A stretch of DNA of 64,000 nucleotides from Streptacidiphilus sp. ASG 303 (GCF_020991365.1 NZ_JAJLRA010000004.1:360020-424019); one strand, 5' to 3'; counted from the stretch's first letter, positions 8,925 to 17,198 are shown. The notes: generated from the letters alone by a model not told the origin. Numbers and translations: made by a program.

Positions 8925-10550
8925 ATGAGCAGCGCACGGAGCGTGCACCGGGCAGCGTGGCGAGCACGGCGGGGCGGTGCCGCGCTGCTGGCCGCCTGCG
9001 GGCTGCTGCTCGCCGGCTGCTCCTCCGGCGGCGGCCCGCAGGCGCCCGCCGGGGGCCGCCCGGCCCCCCGCTCCACCGCGGGGGACTCCGTCACCCCCGG
9101 TTCCGCGGCGCCGACCGCCCTGCGGCCGCTCCCGGCCGCCACCCCCGCCGCCCTGCTCCCGTACTACCGGCAGAAGCTCGCCTGGCACGCCTGCGACGGC
9201 TCGTTCGAGTGCGCGACCTTCAGGGTGCCGCTGGACTACGCCCGCCCCGGGGCCGGGGACCTCACCCTCACGGCGGCCCGGAAGAAGGCCACCGGCGCCG
9301 GCCACGCCCGTGTCGGCTCGCTGCTGCTCAACCCCGGCGGCCCCGGCGGCTCGGCCGTCTCCTACCTGGAGGGTGTCGCCGGGACCTTCGCCGCGCCGGT
9401 CCGCGCCGCCTACGACCTGGTCGGGTTCGACCCGCGCGGCGTCGGCCGCAGCAGCCCCGTGCAGTGCCTCGCCGGCCCCCGCATGGACGCCTACGCCGCC
9501 GCCGACACCACCCCCGACACCCCGGCGGAGGTCGACGCGCTGGTCCGGCTGGACCGCGAGTTCGCCGCCGGCTGCGAGCAGCGCTCCGGCCGCAGCCTGC
9601 CGCACGTGGGCACCGTCGACGCGGCCCGCGACATGGACGTCCTGCGGGCCCTGCTCGGCGACGCGAAGCTCCACTACCTCGGCAAGTCGTACGGCACCTA
9701 CCTCGGGGCCGTCTACGCCGGACTCTTCCCGGGCCGGGTCGGCCGCATGGTGCTGGACGGCGCCCTCGACCCCTCCCTCGACGCGCGGCGGGCCGCCCTC
9801 GGCCAGGCGTCCGGCTTCGAGACGGCCTGGTCGTCCTTCGCCCGCGACTGCGTCACGCACGCCGACTGCCCCTTCGGCCGCACCACCGCGGCCGCCGGAC
9901 GCAGCCTCGACGCCCTGCTCCGCTCGATCGACCGCAAGCCGCTGCCAGCCGGGGGCGGCCGCCGCCTCACCGAGGCGCTGGCCACGACCGGCGTCATCCA
10001 GGCCATGTACGCGGACTTCCTCTGGCCGCAGCTGCGCACCGCGGCCAAGGACGCCCTGCGCGGTGACGGCAAGGCGCTCATGGCCCTCGCCGACGCGTAC
10101 TACGAGCGCCGCAGCGACGGCGGGTACGACAACCTGATGTACGCCAACATGGCGGTCAACTGCCTGGACATGTCCGCGCCCTTCCCCGGACCGCGGCAGG
10201 TCGCCGCCGCCGTCCCCGCCTTCGTCCGCGCCTCGCCGCACTTCGGGCGCGCCATGGCCTGGATGTCGCTGACCTGCGCCTACTGGCCGGTCAAGTCCGT
10301 CGGCGGCCCCCGCACCGTCACCGCGGCGGGCGCCCCGCCCATCGTCGTCGTCGGCACCACGCGCGACCCGGCCACGCCCTACGCCTGGGCCCGCTCCCTC
10401 GCCGCCCAGCTCTCGTCCGGCCGGCTGGTCACCTTCCGGGGCGACGGCCACACCGCGTACGGGAACCGCAGCGACTGCGTCGACACCGCGGTGAACACCT
10501 ACCTCCTGGAGGGAGAGGCGCCGCCGGAGGACAAGACCTGCGCCTCCTGA
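8925..10550 (+). CDS. Secreted lipoprotein alpha/beta hydrolase, tripeptidyl-aminopeptidase type
   Basis: 541-aa exported hydrolase resembling the mycelium-associated SlpD/SlpE tripeptidyl aminopeptidases (family S33). The N-terminus has twin Arg-containing basic residues, a hydrophobic stretch and a lipobox LLAGC with Cys32, so it is probably a lipoprotein. Catalytic triad: Ser255 in GKSYG, Asp in TTRDPATPY and His in GDGHTAY within the C-terminal TAP-like domain. The true start is the ATG with GGAGG 10 nt upstream; the open frame extends far upstream without meaning. A TACGCT box at 8881-8886 is the likely -10, giving a leader of about 30 nt. Probable role: extracellular peptide trimming for nutrition or maturation of secreted proteins. 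Confidence 0.88.
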   Translation: MSSARSVHRAAWRARRGGAALLAACGLLLAGCSSGGGPQAPAGGRPAPRSTAGDSVTPGSAAPTALRPLPAATPAALLPYYRQKLAWHACDGSFECATFRVPLDYARPGAGDLTLTAARKKATGAGHARVGSLLLNPGGPGGSAVSYLEGVAGTFAAPVRAAYDLVGFDPRGVGRSSPVQCLAGPRMDAYAAADTTPDTPAEVDALVRLDREFAAGCEQRSGRSLPHVGTVDAARDMDVLRALLGDAKLHYLGKSYGTYLGAVYAGLFPGRVGRMVLDGALDPSLDARRAALGQASGFETAWSSFARDCVTHADCPFGRTTAAAGRSLDALLRSIDRKPLPAGGGRRLTEALATTGVIQAMYADFLWPQLRTAAKDALRGDGKALMALADAYYERRSDGGYDNLMYANMAVNCLDMSAPFPGPRQVAAAVPAFVRASPHFGRAMAWMSLTCAYWPVKSVGGPRTVTAAGAPPIVVVGTTRDPATPYAWARSLAAQLSSGRLVTFRGDGHTAYGNRSDCVDTAVNTYLLEGEAPPEDKTCAS

Positions 10551-10576
10551 ACCGGGCGCCGCCCGCCGCCGCCTCC

Positions 10577-10618
10577 GGACGCCCCGGCCCGCGCACACCG
10601 CAGCGGACCGGGGCGTCC
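10577..10618 (+). terminator. Stem-loop after peptidase gene
   Basis: 16-bp stem with one mismatch (10577-10592 with 10603-10618) and a 10-nt loop, 26 nt after the stop codon. Confidence 0.65.
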
Positions 10619-10824
10619 CGCCGTGCCCGGCCCGTACCGCCGCCTCCGTCCGACCGGTGTCCCCGCCCGCGCGCGCCTTCGTCCGCCCGCGCCCCCCCCG
10701 GGCGGCCCCGCCCCGGCCGCCCGGTGTCCCCGGCCCCGGCTCCTCCCAGGCCCCGGCCCATCCCCGCCCCCGGATGGCACAATTCCCTGGCCGCCCCGAA
10801 CACCCGACCAGGAAGGGAGCCGCC

Positions 10825-11631
10825 GTGCTGGGAGTCACCGACCTGGCGACCTACACCCTCGGCGCACTCGTCATCGTGCTGCTCCCGGGCCCCAACTCGC
10901 TCTACGTGCTCTCGGTGGCTGCCCGCCGCGGCATCCGCACCGGCTACCGGGCGGCGTTCGGCGTCTTCCTCGGCGACACCACCCTGATCGCGCTCACCGC
11001 CGCCGGCGCCGCCTCCCTCCTGGAGGCGAACCCCGCGCTCTTCGACGTCGTCCGGTACGGCGGCGCGGCCTACCTGGTCTGGATCGGCGCCAACATGCTC
11101 CGCTCGGCCCGCGCCCTCTGGCGCGAGCACCGCGCCGACGCAGCCCCCGACACCACCGCCGCGGCGCCCGGGACCCCCGGCCCCGCCCGGCGCACCCTCG
11201 CCGCCGCCCTCGCGGCGCTGCGCTCGTACATCCCCCTGGCGGGCCGCGCCGCCCGGGACCGCCCGGCGCCCGCCGACGGCCCCGCGGAGGCGCCCGCGAC
11301 CGCCGCGGGCGGCATGGAGGAGCGCCGGGAGCGGCCGTTCCGGCGGGCGCTGGTGGTCAGCCTGCTCAACCCCAAGGCGATCCTCTTCCTGCTGAGCTTC
11401 TTCACCCAGTTCGTGGACCCCTCCTACGGCAGGCCGGTCCTCTCCTTCGCGCTGCTGGGCGGCATCCTGCAGACCTTCAGCGTCCTCTACCTGTCCGCGC
11501 TGATCCTCGCGGGCACCGCCCTCGCGAACGCGTTCCGCCGGCGCCGCCGCCTGTCGGCGGGGCTGACGGGCGGCGTCGCCGTCCTGTTCGGCGGCTTCGC
11601 CCTGAAGCTCCTGGCCTCCTCCGGCGTCTGA
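10825..11631 (+). CDS. LysE/RhtB family amino-acid exporter, LeuE-like
   Basis: 268-aa inner-membrane exporter of the LysE superfamily, closest in pattern to leucine exporter LeuE. Starts MLGVTDLATY, has the family LLPGPNSLY motif in the first helix and G-x-x-x-GD (AAFGVFLGD) next, and about six membrane helices. A long Ala/Pro-rich cytoplasmic loop (about 100-165) separates helices 3 and 4. GTG start supported by GGAAGGGAG 5 nt upstream. An AT-richer CACAAT stretch near 10786 is a possible -10. Substrate (Leu or other neutral amino acids) is inferred from family only. Confidence 0.87.
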   Translation: MLGVTDLATYTLGALVIVLLPGPNSLYVLSVAARRGIRTGYRAAFGVFLGDTTLIALTAAGAASLLEANPALFDVVRYGGAAYLVWIGANMLRSARALWREHRADAAPDTTAAAPGTPGPARRTLAAALAALRSYIPLAGRAARDRPAPADGPAEAPATAAGGMEERRERPFRRALVVSLLNPKAILFLLSFFTQFVDPSYGRPVLSFALLGGILQTFSVLYLSALILAGTALANAFRRRRRLSAGLTGGVAVLFGGFALKLLASSGV

Positions 11632-11636
11632 CCCCG

Positions 11637-11676
11637 CCGGTGCGGGGCGCGGCGGACCCGCCGCGCCCCGCACCGG
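11637..11676 (+). terminator. Stem-loop after exporter gene
   Basis: Perfect 19-bp inverted repeat (11637-11655 with 11658-11676), 5 nt after the stop; the innermost pairs must open to form the loop. Confidence 0.8.
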
Positions 11677-11695
11677 AAGCACCCGCGGAACTGTG

Positions 11696-11701
11696 TAGAC
11701 T
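11696..11701 (+). promoter_or_regulatory. -10 box of tRNA-Thr
   Basis: TAGACT lies 49 nt before the tRNA in a short AT-richer patch, a fitting -10 for a principal-sigma promoter; the -35 is not clear. Confidence 0.5.
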
Positions 11702-11750
11702 GTCCCGCGTTGCCGATGCACGGACCACCCGCGGTGTTCCCGTCGGCACT

Positions 11751-11824
11751 GCCGCCTTAGCTCAGTTGGCCAGAGCGACGCACTCGTAATGCGTAGGTCA
11801 AGGGTTCGATTCCCTTAGGCGGCT
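11751..11824 (+). tRNA. tRNA-Thr, anticodon CGU
   Basis: A 74-nt cloverleaf folds by eye: acceptor stem GCCGCCU (11751-11757) with AGGCGGC (11817-11823), D arm with GCTC/GAGC, anticodon stem ACGCA/TGCGT around loop CTCGTAA with anticodon CGT at 11785-11787, and T arm AGGGTTCGATTCCCT. It reads ACG codons. The 3' CCA is not encoded. Confidence 0.96.
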
Positions 11825-11832
11825 CAGCTGGG

Positions 11833-11867
11833 AAAGGCCCGGGACACCAGTGGTGTCCCGGGCCTTT
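11833..11867 (+). terminator. Intrinsic terminator of tRNA-Thr
   Basis: 16-bp or longer stem (from AAAGGCCC at 11833 to GGCCTTT at 11867) with a T-rich tail, starting 9 nt after the tRNA; the most classical terminator in the window. Confidence 0.9.
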
Positions 11868-12232
11868 CTGCTTCACCTCGCGCGTCGGCGGCGCCGGGCG
11901 TGCGCCACCCCCGCGGTGCCGGTCCCGGGCGTGGTCCCGTGTGCGGCCGGAGGGCCGTCCCCGTCCGGCGCACCGCCTCCCGCATGAGGGGCGTTGCCGC
12001 GTCGACGCGGCGCCGGGCCGTGCGGAGCCGGCGGCACCCGGGGACCTCCGTGACGGTCCGGCCGTCCCGGGACCTGCGTGCGGCCCTCGGCCGTGGTCGA
12101 AGCGGCCCGGTACCGGCGGCCGCACCGGACGGCGTCCGCCCTGCCGTGACCACCTGGGACGGCCGTCCCGAAAAGAGGATCGCGGCACCTGCCGTCTGGC
12201 GTCAGGGACGGGCACCACGGAATGATCCCCCC
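11868..12232. other. Non-coding gap, no gene seen
   Basis: 365 bases between the tRNA terminator and the HAD gene. Open frames here lack ribosome sites and are shadows. An AT-richer patch near 12165-12185 may carry the HAD promoter, but no clear hexamers are visible. Confidence 0.5.
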
Positions 12233-12964
12233 GTGGCAGACGTGGTCTTCTTCGACCTGGACGGCACCCTGGTCGACCATCGGAGCGCGGTCCTGGAGGC
12301 GATCGGCCGGATCGTCCGGGCCGCGCCGAACGCGACGGCCCCGCCGGAGGAGCTGGTGGCGTCGTGGTGGGCGCTGGAGGCGCGCCACATGCGGGAGTAC
12401 CTGGCCGGCCGGTGCTCCTTCGCCGAGCACCACCGGCGCAGGCTCCGCTCCTTCCTGCCGATGCTCGGCGAGCCGGTCCCCGAGAGCCCCGGCCTCCTGG
12501 ACGCCTGGATCGCCGAGCGCTACCTCCCCGTGTTCGAGGAGTCCTGGCGGTGCTACCCCGACGTCCAGCCGTGCCTGGAAGCCCTGGGACGGCTTCCCCG
12601 GGGGCCGCGGCTGGCCGTCCTCACCAACGGGGACCCCGGGCAGCAGCGAGCCAAGCTCGCCCGCTTCGGCCTCCTCGGGTACTTCGAGGGCGTCCTGACC
12701 CCGACCGAGCTCGGCGCGGCCAAGCCCGCCGCCTACGCCGCCGCCTGCCGGCTGATGCGGACGGACCCCGCGCAGGCGGTCAACGTGGGCGACATGCTGG
12801 AGAGCGACGTGAACGCAGCCGCCCGCGCCGGGCTCACCGGCATCTGGCTGGACCGCGGTGTCGACTTCGCCACCGGCGGACCGTCGCCGACGGCGGACGG
12901 TGCGGTCCTCCGCATCGAACGGCTCACCGACCTCCCCGGCCGCCTGCCGGGCACGAACACCTGA
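12233..12964 (+). CDS. HAD-superfamily phosphatase (subfamily IA)
   Basis: 243-aa haloacid-dehalogenase-type hydrolase, probably a small-molecule phosphatase. Motif I is DLDGT with nucleophile Asp8 and acid Asp10; motif II is LTNGD; motif III Lys is in GAAKP; motif IV is VGDMLESDV. A helical cap lies between motifs I and II, as in subfamily IA. GTG start places motif I at the usual distance from the N-terminus; the frame is open upstream but that part has no family similarity. Substrate unknown. It stands alone, followed by the toxin-antitoxin-like pair. Confidence 0.86.
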   Translation: MADVVFFDLDGTLVDHRSAVLEAIGRIVRAAPNATAPPEELVASWWALEARHMREYLAGRCSFAEHHRRRLRSFLPMLGEPVPESPGLLDAWIAERYLPVFEESWRCYPDVQPCLEALGRLPRGPRLAVLTNGDPGQQRAKLARFGLLGYFEGVLTPTELGAAKPAAYAAACRLMRTDPAQAVNVGDMLESDVNAAARAGLTGIWLDRGVDFATGGPSPTADGAVLRIERLTDLPGRLPGTNT

Positions 12965-13144
12965 CCGTCCCTCACGGCCGTCGTGGGTGAGCGGCCCGGG
13001 TCGACCCGGCGGACCGCCCGCGGCACCGGACGAGGCCTCCGCCCTCGCGGACGGCCGGAGGAGGCGGAGTGCGGGGGGCGGTGGACGGTGCTTCCGACGG
13101 CCGGTGCACCGGAAGCCCCTCCGCCGCGGGGGTGGCATCGGCGG

Positions 13145-13150
13145 TAGCAT
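13145..13150 (+). promoter_or_regulatory. -10 box TAGCAT of the vapBC-like operon
   Basis: TAGCAT ends 7 nt before the ATG, so transcription should begin at or next to the start codon. Confidence 0.55.
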
Positions 13151-13157
13151 AAGGGGT

Positions 13158-13421
13158 ATGAGCGAGCCCACCCGGAAGTACTCGATCACCATGCCCCGGG
13201 ACATCGCCGAGGCCGCCCGTGCCCGGAGCGGCCCGTCCGGTCTCTCCGCGTACGTCGCCGCAGCGGTCGCCCGCCAGATCGAGCGTGACAACCTCGGCGA
13301 GCTCATCGCCGTGGCGGAGGCCGAGCACGGCCCGATCACGTCCGAGGAGGTCCAGCAGAAGCGCGACCTCCTGCGGCGCGCCCACGGGGAGCGGCGCGGT
13401 TCCGGGGTGGACGCGGCGTGA
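13158..13421 (+). CDS. Putative antitoxin (VapB/ribbon-helix-helix type)
   Basis: 87-aa small protein. The N-terminal part (RKYSITMPRDIAEAARA) looks like a strand plus helix of a ribbon-helix-helix DNA-binding fold, followed by GLSAYVAAAVARQIER, as in CopG/VapB-type antitoxins, and a charged C-terminal tail that would wrap the toxin. Its stop overlaps the start of the PIN-domain gene by 4 nt (GTGA), the normal antitoxin-first order. Such antitoxins neutralise the toxin and repress their own operon. The family assignment rests on pattern and context. Confidence 0.75.
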   Translation: MSEPTRKYSITMPRDIAEAARARSGPSGLSAYVAAAVARQIERDNLGELIAVAEAEHGPITSEEVQQKRDLLRRAHGERRGSGVDAA

Positions 13422-13831
13422 CCCGCGGTGCCGCCGTGCCCGCCGGCACCCTCGTCCTGGACAGCGATGGGCTGGCCAAGGCGGTGCTCCGGGACCGCGA
13501 GGTGACCGCGTGGCTGGCGACGGCGCTGGCGGACGACCTCCGGGTGGTCACCAGCGCGGCCACCCTGGTGGAGGCCGTCCATCCCCGCATCAACCGGCCC
13601 GCCCTCGAGTGGACGCTGTCCCGTCTCGTGGTCGAACCGGTCACCGAGTCGATCGCCCGTCACGCGGCCGCCCTCCTTGCCGACGCCGGACTGCACGGGC
13701 ACAAGCACGCCGTCGACGCGATGCTGTCCGCCACCGCCCTCGCTGCCCCCGGGCCGGTCACGATCCTCACGTCGGACCCCGACGACCTCGCCGCCCTGTG
13801 CGGCAGCCGCCTCGCGGTCGTCAAGGTCTGA
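13418..13831 (+). CDS. PIN-domain toxin, VapC-like
   Basis: 137-aa PIN-domain protein, expected to be a Mg-dependent endoribonuclease. Conserved acidic residues can be placed: Asp15/Asp17 in VLDSDGLAK, Glu52 in TLVEAVH, Asp100 in HAVDAML and Asp120 in TSDPDDL. The length is normal for VapC. GTG start overlaps the antitoxin stop, so translation is coupled. Target RNA cannot be inferred. All four acidic positions look intact, so the toxin is probably active. Confidence 0.82.
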   Translation: MTRGAAVPAGTLVLDSDGLAKAVLRDREVTAWLATALADDLRVVTSAATLVEAVHPRINRPALEWTLSRLVVEPVTESIARHAAALLADAGLHGHKHAVDAMLSATALAAPGPVTILTSDPDDLAALCGSRLAVVKV

Positions 13832-13978
13832 TGCCGGCGGTCCCCTGCCCGGGGCGGGGGCGTCGTGCGCCCGCCGGGCGCGGCGGTCCCGCGGGACCGC
13901 GGATGTCCCGCCGGTCGTCGCCGGCTGCGGGGCCCGGGATGCCCGCCCGTCGCCGCAGGGCGCACTCCCACCAGGGCC

Positions 13979-13992
13979 GGAGAGCGCTCTCC
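13979..13992. promoter_or_regulatory. Upstream LacI-type operator palindrome
   Basis: Perfect 14-bp palindrome GGAGAGCGCTCTCC, 11 bases before the -35 box of the following gene. The GAGCGCTC core matches the CebR/CelR-type boxes of actinobacterial sugar repressors. Confidence 0.65.
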
Positions 13993-14003
13993 TGCCGCAG
14001 GCA

Positions 14004-14032
14004 TTGACCCCTTTCTTCCCCGGCGTGTAGAA
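14004..14032 (+). promoter_or_regulatory. Promoter of the secreted beta-helix protein
   Basis: TTGACC (14004-14009), then 16-17 bases, then TGTAGA/GTAGAA (14026-14032): the best -35/-10 pair in this part of the window. The start site would be near 14039, leaving a leader of about 88 nt. Confidence 0.6.
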
Positions 14033-14126
14033 ACGCACGCGGTGGATCCGGAGGAGCCGCGCGCTGCGCGACCCGGGTCGACCGGCCCCCGAGGGCCCTT
14101 CCACCCTGAAAAGGCAGGTACCGCCC

Positions 14127-15959
14127 GTGCTGCACGACCGTGGTGAGAGCGCTCTCAGAAGATGCCGTGGAGGACCGGCCCTCCGGACCGCCCGCCGCCT
14201 GGCCGCCGCCGCGGCGGCCACCGCCGTCACGGTGGCGCTCGCCGCGCCCGCCGGAGCGGCGCCCGCGCCCGCGCACCACCGCCCCGGGGGGCAGCCCGAC
14301 TTCGGCCCCAACGTGACGGTCCTCGACCCCGGCACCCCGAAGGCGGACATCCAGGCCGCGCTGGACGGGGTGCTGAGGACGCAGGAGTCCGACCAGTTCG
14401 GCCCGGGCCGGCACGCGTTCCTCTTCAAGCCCGGCCACTACGACGTGGACGCCCAGCTCGGCTACTACACCTCCGTCTACGGCCTCGGCATGTCGCCCGA
14501 CGACGTGGACGTCACCGGCGAGGTCCGCGTCGAGGGGCAGCGGCAGCCCGACGGGAGCTACAGCGCGCTGGAGAACTTCTGGCGCTCCGCCGAGAACCTC
14601 TCCGTCACCCCCACCGACGGCATCGACTGGTGGGCGGTGTCGCAGGCCGCCCCGCTGCGGCGGGTGCACGTCCGCGGCGGCCTCTTCCTCTTCCCCCGGC
14701 AGGGCGGGTACGCCAGCGGCGGCTACCTGGCCGACTCGAAGGTGGACGGCACCGTCGTCAACGCCTCGCAGCAGCAGTGGCTGACCCGCGGGAGCTCCGT
14801 CGGCGGGTGGTCCAACGGCGTCTGGAACCAGGTCTTCTCCGGCGTCCAGGGCGCCCCGCCGCAGTCCTTCTCCACCACCCCCTACGACCCCCCGCCCTAC
14901 ACCACCCTGGACACCTCCCCGGTCAGCCGGGAGAAGCCGTTCCTGTACGTGGACTCCCAGGACCGCTACCGGGTCTTCGTGCCGGCCGTGCGCCGCGACT
15001 CCTCGGGCCCGTCCTGGACGGGCGGGGCCCCCGCCGGCTCGTCCCTGCCCATCGACCGGTTCTTCATCGCCAAGCCGACCGACCCGGCCGCCCGGATCAA
15101 CGCCGAGCTGGCCCGCGGCAGGGACCTCGTCCTCACGCCGGGCATCTACCACCTGGACCGCTCCCTCGAGGTCCGGCGGTCCGGCACCGTGGTCCTCGGC
15201 CTCGGGTACCCGACGCTCGTGCCCGAGCACGGCGTCGTGCCGATGAAGGTCGCCGACACGGCGGGCGTCAAGCTCTCCGGGCTGCTCTTCGACGCCGGAC
15301 CGGTCACCTCGCCGGTCCTCCTGCAGGTCGGCACCCGGCACTCCCGCCACAGCGACCCGGCCGACCCGACGACCGTCCAGGACGTCTACTTCCGCGTCGG
15401 CGGCGCGGGCCCCGGCCGTGCCACCACCAGCCTGGTGGTGAACAGCGACGACGTGCTGCTGGACCACGTCTGGGCCTGGCGCGCCGACCACGGCACGGGC
15501 GTCGGCTGGGACGTCAACACCGCCGACACCGGGGTGGTGGTCAACGGGGACGACGTCACCGCGTACGGACTCTTCGTCGAGCACTACCAGAAGTACCAGC
15601 TGGTCTGGAACGGCGAGCGCGGCCGCACCGTCTTCTTCCAGAACGAGATGCCGTACGACCCGCCGAACCAGGCCGCCTGGTCGCACGACGGCGTCAAGGG
15701 GTACGCCGCCTACAAGGTGGCCGACTCCGTGAAGCGGCACGAGGCCTGGGGCCTGGGCAGCTACTGCTACTTCAACGTCGACCCGACGGTCCACGCGGCC
15801 CGCGGCTTCGAGGTGCCGGACCGGCCCGGCGTCAGGCTGCACGACGTCCTCACCGTCTCGCTCGGCGGCGTCGGCGTCATCGACCACGTGGTCAACGACA
15901 CCGGCGGCCCGGCGCAGGGCGCCGACACGCGGCCGAGCAACGTGGTCTCCTACCCCTGA
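14127..15959 (+). CDS. Secreted right-handed beta-helix protein, GH55-like
   Basis: 610-aa exported protein. A signal peptide with Arg-rich start, Ala-rich hydrophobic core and cleavage near APAGAAPAP is followed by a repetitive Gly/Asn/Val-rich body with the look of a pectate-lyase/GH55 type parallel beta-helix (e.g. VLDPGTPKADIQAALD early, then repeated short strands). Related Streptomyces proteins are annotated as glucanase-like or, misleadingly, as adenylyl cyclase or factor 5/8 proteins. Likely role: binding or hydrolysis of a beta-glucan or other polysaccharide; I cannot place the catalytic Glu. A sugar-responsive LacI-type repressor is suggested by two operators flanking the promoter, the second lying inside codons 6-11. 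GTG start is first in frame after AAAGGCAGG. Confidence 0.72.
   Translation: MLHDRGESALRRCRGGPALRTARRLAAAAAATAVTVALAAPAGAAPAPAHHRPGGQPDFGPNVTVLDPGTPKADIQAALDGVLRTQESDQFGPGRHAFLFKPGHYDVDAQLGYYTSVYGLGMSPDDVDVTGEVRVEGQRQPDGSYSALENFWRSAENLSVTPTDGIDWWAVSQAAPLRRVHVRGGLFLFPRQGGYASGGYLADSKVDGTVVNASQQQWLTRGSSVGGWSNGVWNQVFSGVQGAPPQSFSTTPYDPPPYTTLDTSPVSREKPFLYVDSQDRYRVFVPAVRRDSSGPSWTGGAPAGSSLPIDRFFIAKPTDPAARINAELARGRDLVLTPGIYHLDRSLEVRRSGTVVLGLGYPTLVPEHGVVPMKVADTAGVKLSGLLFDAGPVTSPVLLQVGTRHSRHSDPADPTTVQDVYFRVGGAGPGRATTSLVVNSDDVLLDHVWAWRADHGTGVGWDVNTADTGVVVNGDDVTAYGLFVEHYQKYQLVWNGERGRTVFFQNEMPYDPPNQAAWSHDGVKGYAAYKVADSVKRHEAWGLGSYCYFNVDPTVHAARGFEVPDRPGVRLHDVLTVSLGGVGVIDHVVNDTGGPAQGADTRPSNVVSYP
14144..14157. 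promoter_or_regulatory. Downstream LacI-type operator palindrome
   Basis: Perfect 14-bp palindrome TGAGAGCGCTCTCA inside the 5' coding end of the beta-helix gene, 165 bases from the upstream copy. Two sites on either side of the promoter suit repression by looping or roadblock. Confidence 0.65.
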
Positions 15960-15964
15960 CCGGT

Positions 15965-15999
15965 GCGCCCGCGGGCGGGGCCTCCCCGCCCGCGGGCGC
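15965..15999. terminator. Bidirectional terminator hairpin
   Basis: Perfect 16-bp stem (15965-15980 with 15984-15999), 3-nt loop, between the converging beta-helix and pentapeptide-repeat genes. Confidence 0.8.
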
Positions 16000-16049
16000 C
16001 GGACGTCCCGCCGGACGCCGCAGCCCGCCGGGCCTCCCGCCGGTCGGCC

Positions 16050-16709
16050 TCAGCGGTCCCGCACGGCGATGCCGAGGGTGTCGGCCAGCAGGGGCGCCAG
16101 CTCCACCAGCTGCGCACTGCTGACCGTCGCCCCCCGCAGCCCGTCGAGCCCGCCCGCGATGCCCAGCGCCGCCGCCCCCCGCAGGTCCACCCGGCTCAGC
16201 CGCGCCCGGTCGAACCGCACGCCCTCCAGGACGGACCCGGGGAAGGCGGCCCCGGTCAGCGAGGCACCCGCGAAGTCCACGTCGCGCAGCACGCAGTCGT
16301 GGAACACCACGTCGCGCAGGACGGCGCCCCGCAGGTTGACCGAGTCGAACTTGCAGTGGTGGAAGGACACCCGGCGCAGCTCCGCGTCGTACACCTCCAG
16401 GCCCGCCAGCATCCCGGCGACCACCTCGGCGTCCAGCCAGCCCGACTGCGCCAGGTCGGTGCCCACCCACCGCACCGTGTGCAGCCACACGTCGTTGAAC
16501 CGGGCCCGCCGCATCCTGCCGCCGTTGAAGGAGACGGAGGCGAAGGCGCACTCGGTGAAGCGGGCCCCGCCGGCCTCGGGCCCGTCGAACTCCACGTCCT
16601 CGAAGAGGACCGTGTCGTAGTCCCCCTCCCGGGAGAGCGGCCCGTCGGCCGGTTCCAGGTGGGCCGCGTAGGGGAGGTCGGCGCGGTCGCGGGGCAGGGC
16701 AGTGGCCAT
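16050..16709 (-). CDS. Pentapeptide-repeat protein
   Basis: 219-aa protein made largely of pentapeptide repeats (A/V-D/N-L/F-x-x), clearest at about residues 35-75 and 110-175 (e.g. VNLRGAVLRDVVFHD), which form a right-handed quadrilateral helix. Known members include the DNA-gyrase-protecting Qnr/MfpA proteins, but most have no known role, and nothing here points to gyrase. On the minus strand a TAGGGT hexamer ends 6 nt before the ATG; its TAG is also the stop codon of the upstream neighbour, so transcripts may be leaderless. The pair with the 121-aa gene may also be cotranscribed. Confidence 0.85.
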   Translation of the reverse strand: MATALPRDRADLPYAAHLEPADGPLSREGDYDTVLFEDVEFDGPEAGGARFTECAFASVSFNGGRMRRARFNDVWLHTVRWVGTDLAQSGWLDAEVVAGMLAGLEVYDAELRRVSFHHCKFDSVNLRGAVLRDVVFHDCVLRDVDFAGASLTGAAFPGSVLEGVRFDRARLSRVDLRGAAALGIAGGLDGLRGATVSSAQLVELAPLLADTLGIAVRDR

Positions 16710-16718
16710 GCGCCGACC

Positions 16719-17084
16719 CTAACCGGCGGGGAGCCCCGCGGCGCTCCGCACGGCGCCGCACACCGCCTCCGGGGCGTCGGCGGAGACCGCCAGCCGGGCG
16801 AACGGCGCCCCCCGGGCCAGCTCCACCCGCACCACGGGGCGACGGGCCCGGACGGCCGTGAAGTCGACCCCCACCGCGTGGCGCCGGGTGCCCGTGCAGG
16901 ACAGGCCGGGCATACAGGTCCCCCGGAGCGGCGTCCCGCGCAGGGCCCGCCACCAGAACCGTTCGACCGCGACCTCCCGTACCGCGTCGAGGGGCACCCG
17001 CACCTCGCCCTGGCGGGCCGCCATCCGCTCCCACCAGACCAGGCGCACGACGAGTTCGCCGTCCTCCACGACCAGCCGAGCCAT
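16719..17084 (-). CDS. Conserved hypothetical protein, PH-domain-like
   Basis: 121-aa soluble protein I do not recognise with certainty. It has alternating strands (LVVEDGELVVRL, EVRVPLDAVREVAVE) and a C-terminal amphipathic helix, resembling small bacterial PH-like domains. It carries two Cys (GTCMPGLSCTG) that could bind metal or form a disulfide. GGAGG lies 5 nt before the ATG. It sits 9 nt upstream of the pentapeptide-repeat gene and probably shares its transcript. Confidence 0.7.
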   Translation of the reverse strand: MARLVVEDGELVVRLVWWERMAARQGEVRVPLDAVREVAVERFWWRALRGTPLRGTCMPGLSCTGTRRHAVGVDFTAVRARRPVVRVELARGAPFARLAVSADAPEAVCGAVRSAAGLPAG

Positions 17085-17165
17085 CGCGCCTCCACACCGG
17101 GCCGTCCCCCGAAGGCACGGTAGCGGCCGGGGCGGGCCGGTGGCGGGAGGCCGCCGCGTCGTACC

Positions 17166-17198
17166 GGTGCGTCCCCGACGTGCCGTCGGGGACGCACC
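17166..17198 (-). terminator. Terminator of the dodecin gene
   Basis: Perfect 15-bp stem (17166-17180 with 17184-17198) and 3-nt loop, starting 1-2 nt after the dodecin stop codon. Confidence 0.8.

Noticed and set aside
2491..9142. Very long minus-strand open frames (over 1300 codons) opposite tmk, holB and following genes
   Set aside because: High G+C removes stop codons in non-coding frames; the translations are low-complexity Gly/Arg/Pro and no ribosome sites or domains are visible.
11751..11867. Integrated element attachment site at tRNA-Thr
   Set aside because: No integrase and no second copy of the tRNA 3' end seen in the window.
11868..12232. N-terminal extension of the HAD protein from 11900
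   Set aside because: Arg-rich sequence without family similarity; motif I sits correctly after the GTG at 12233.
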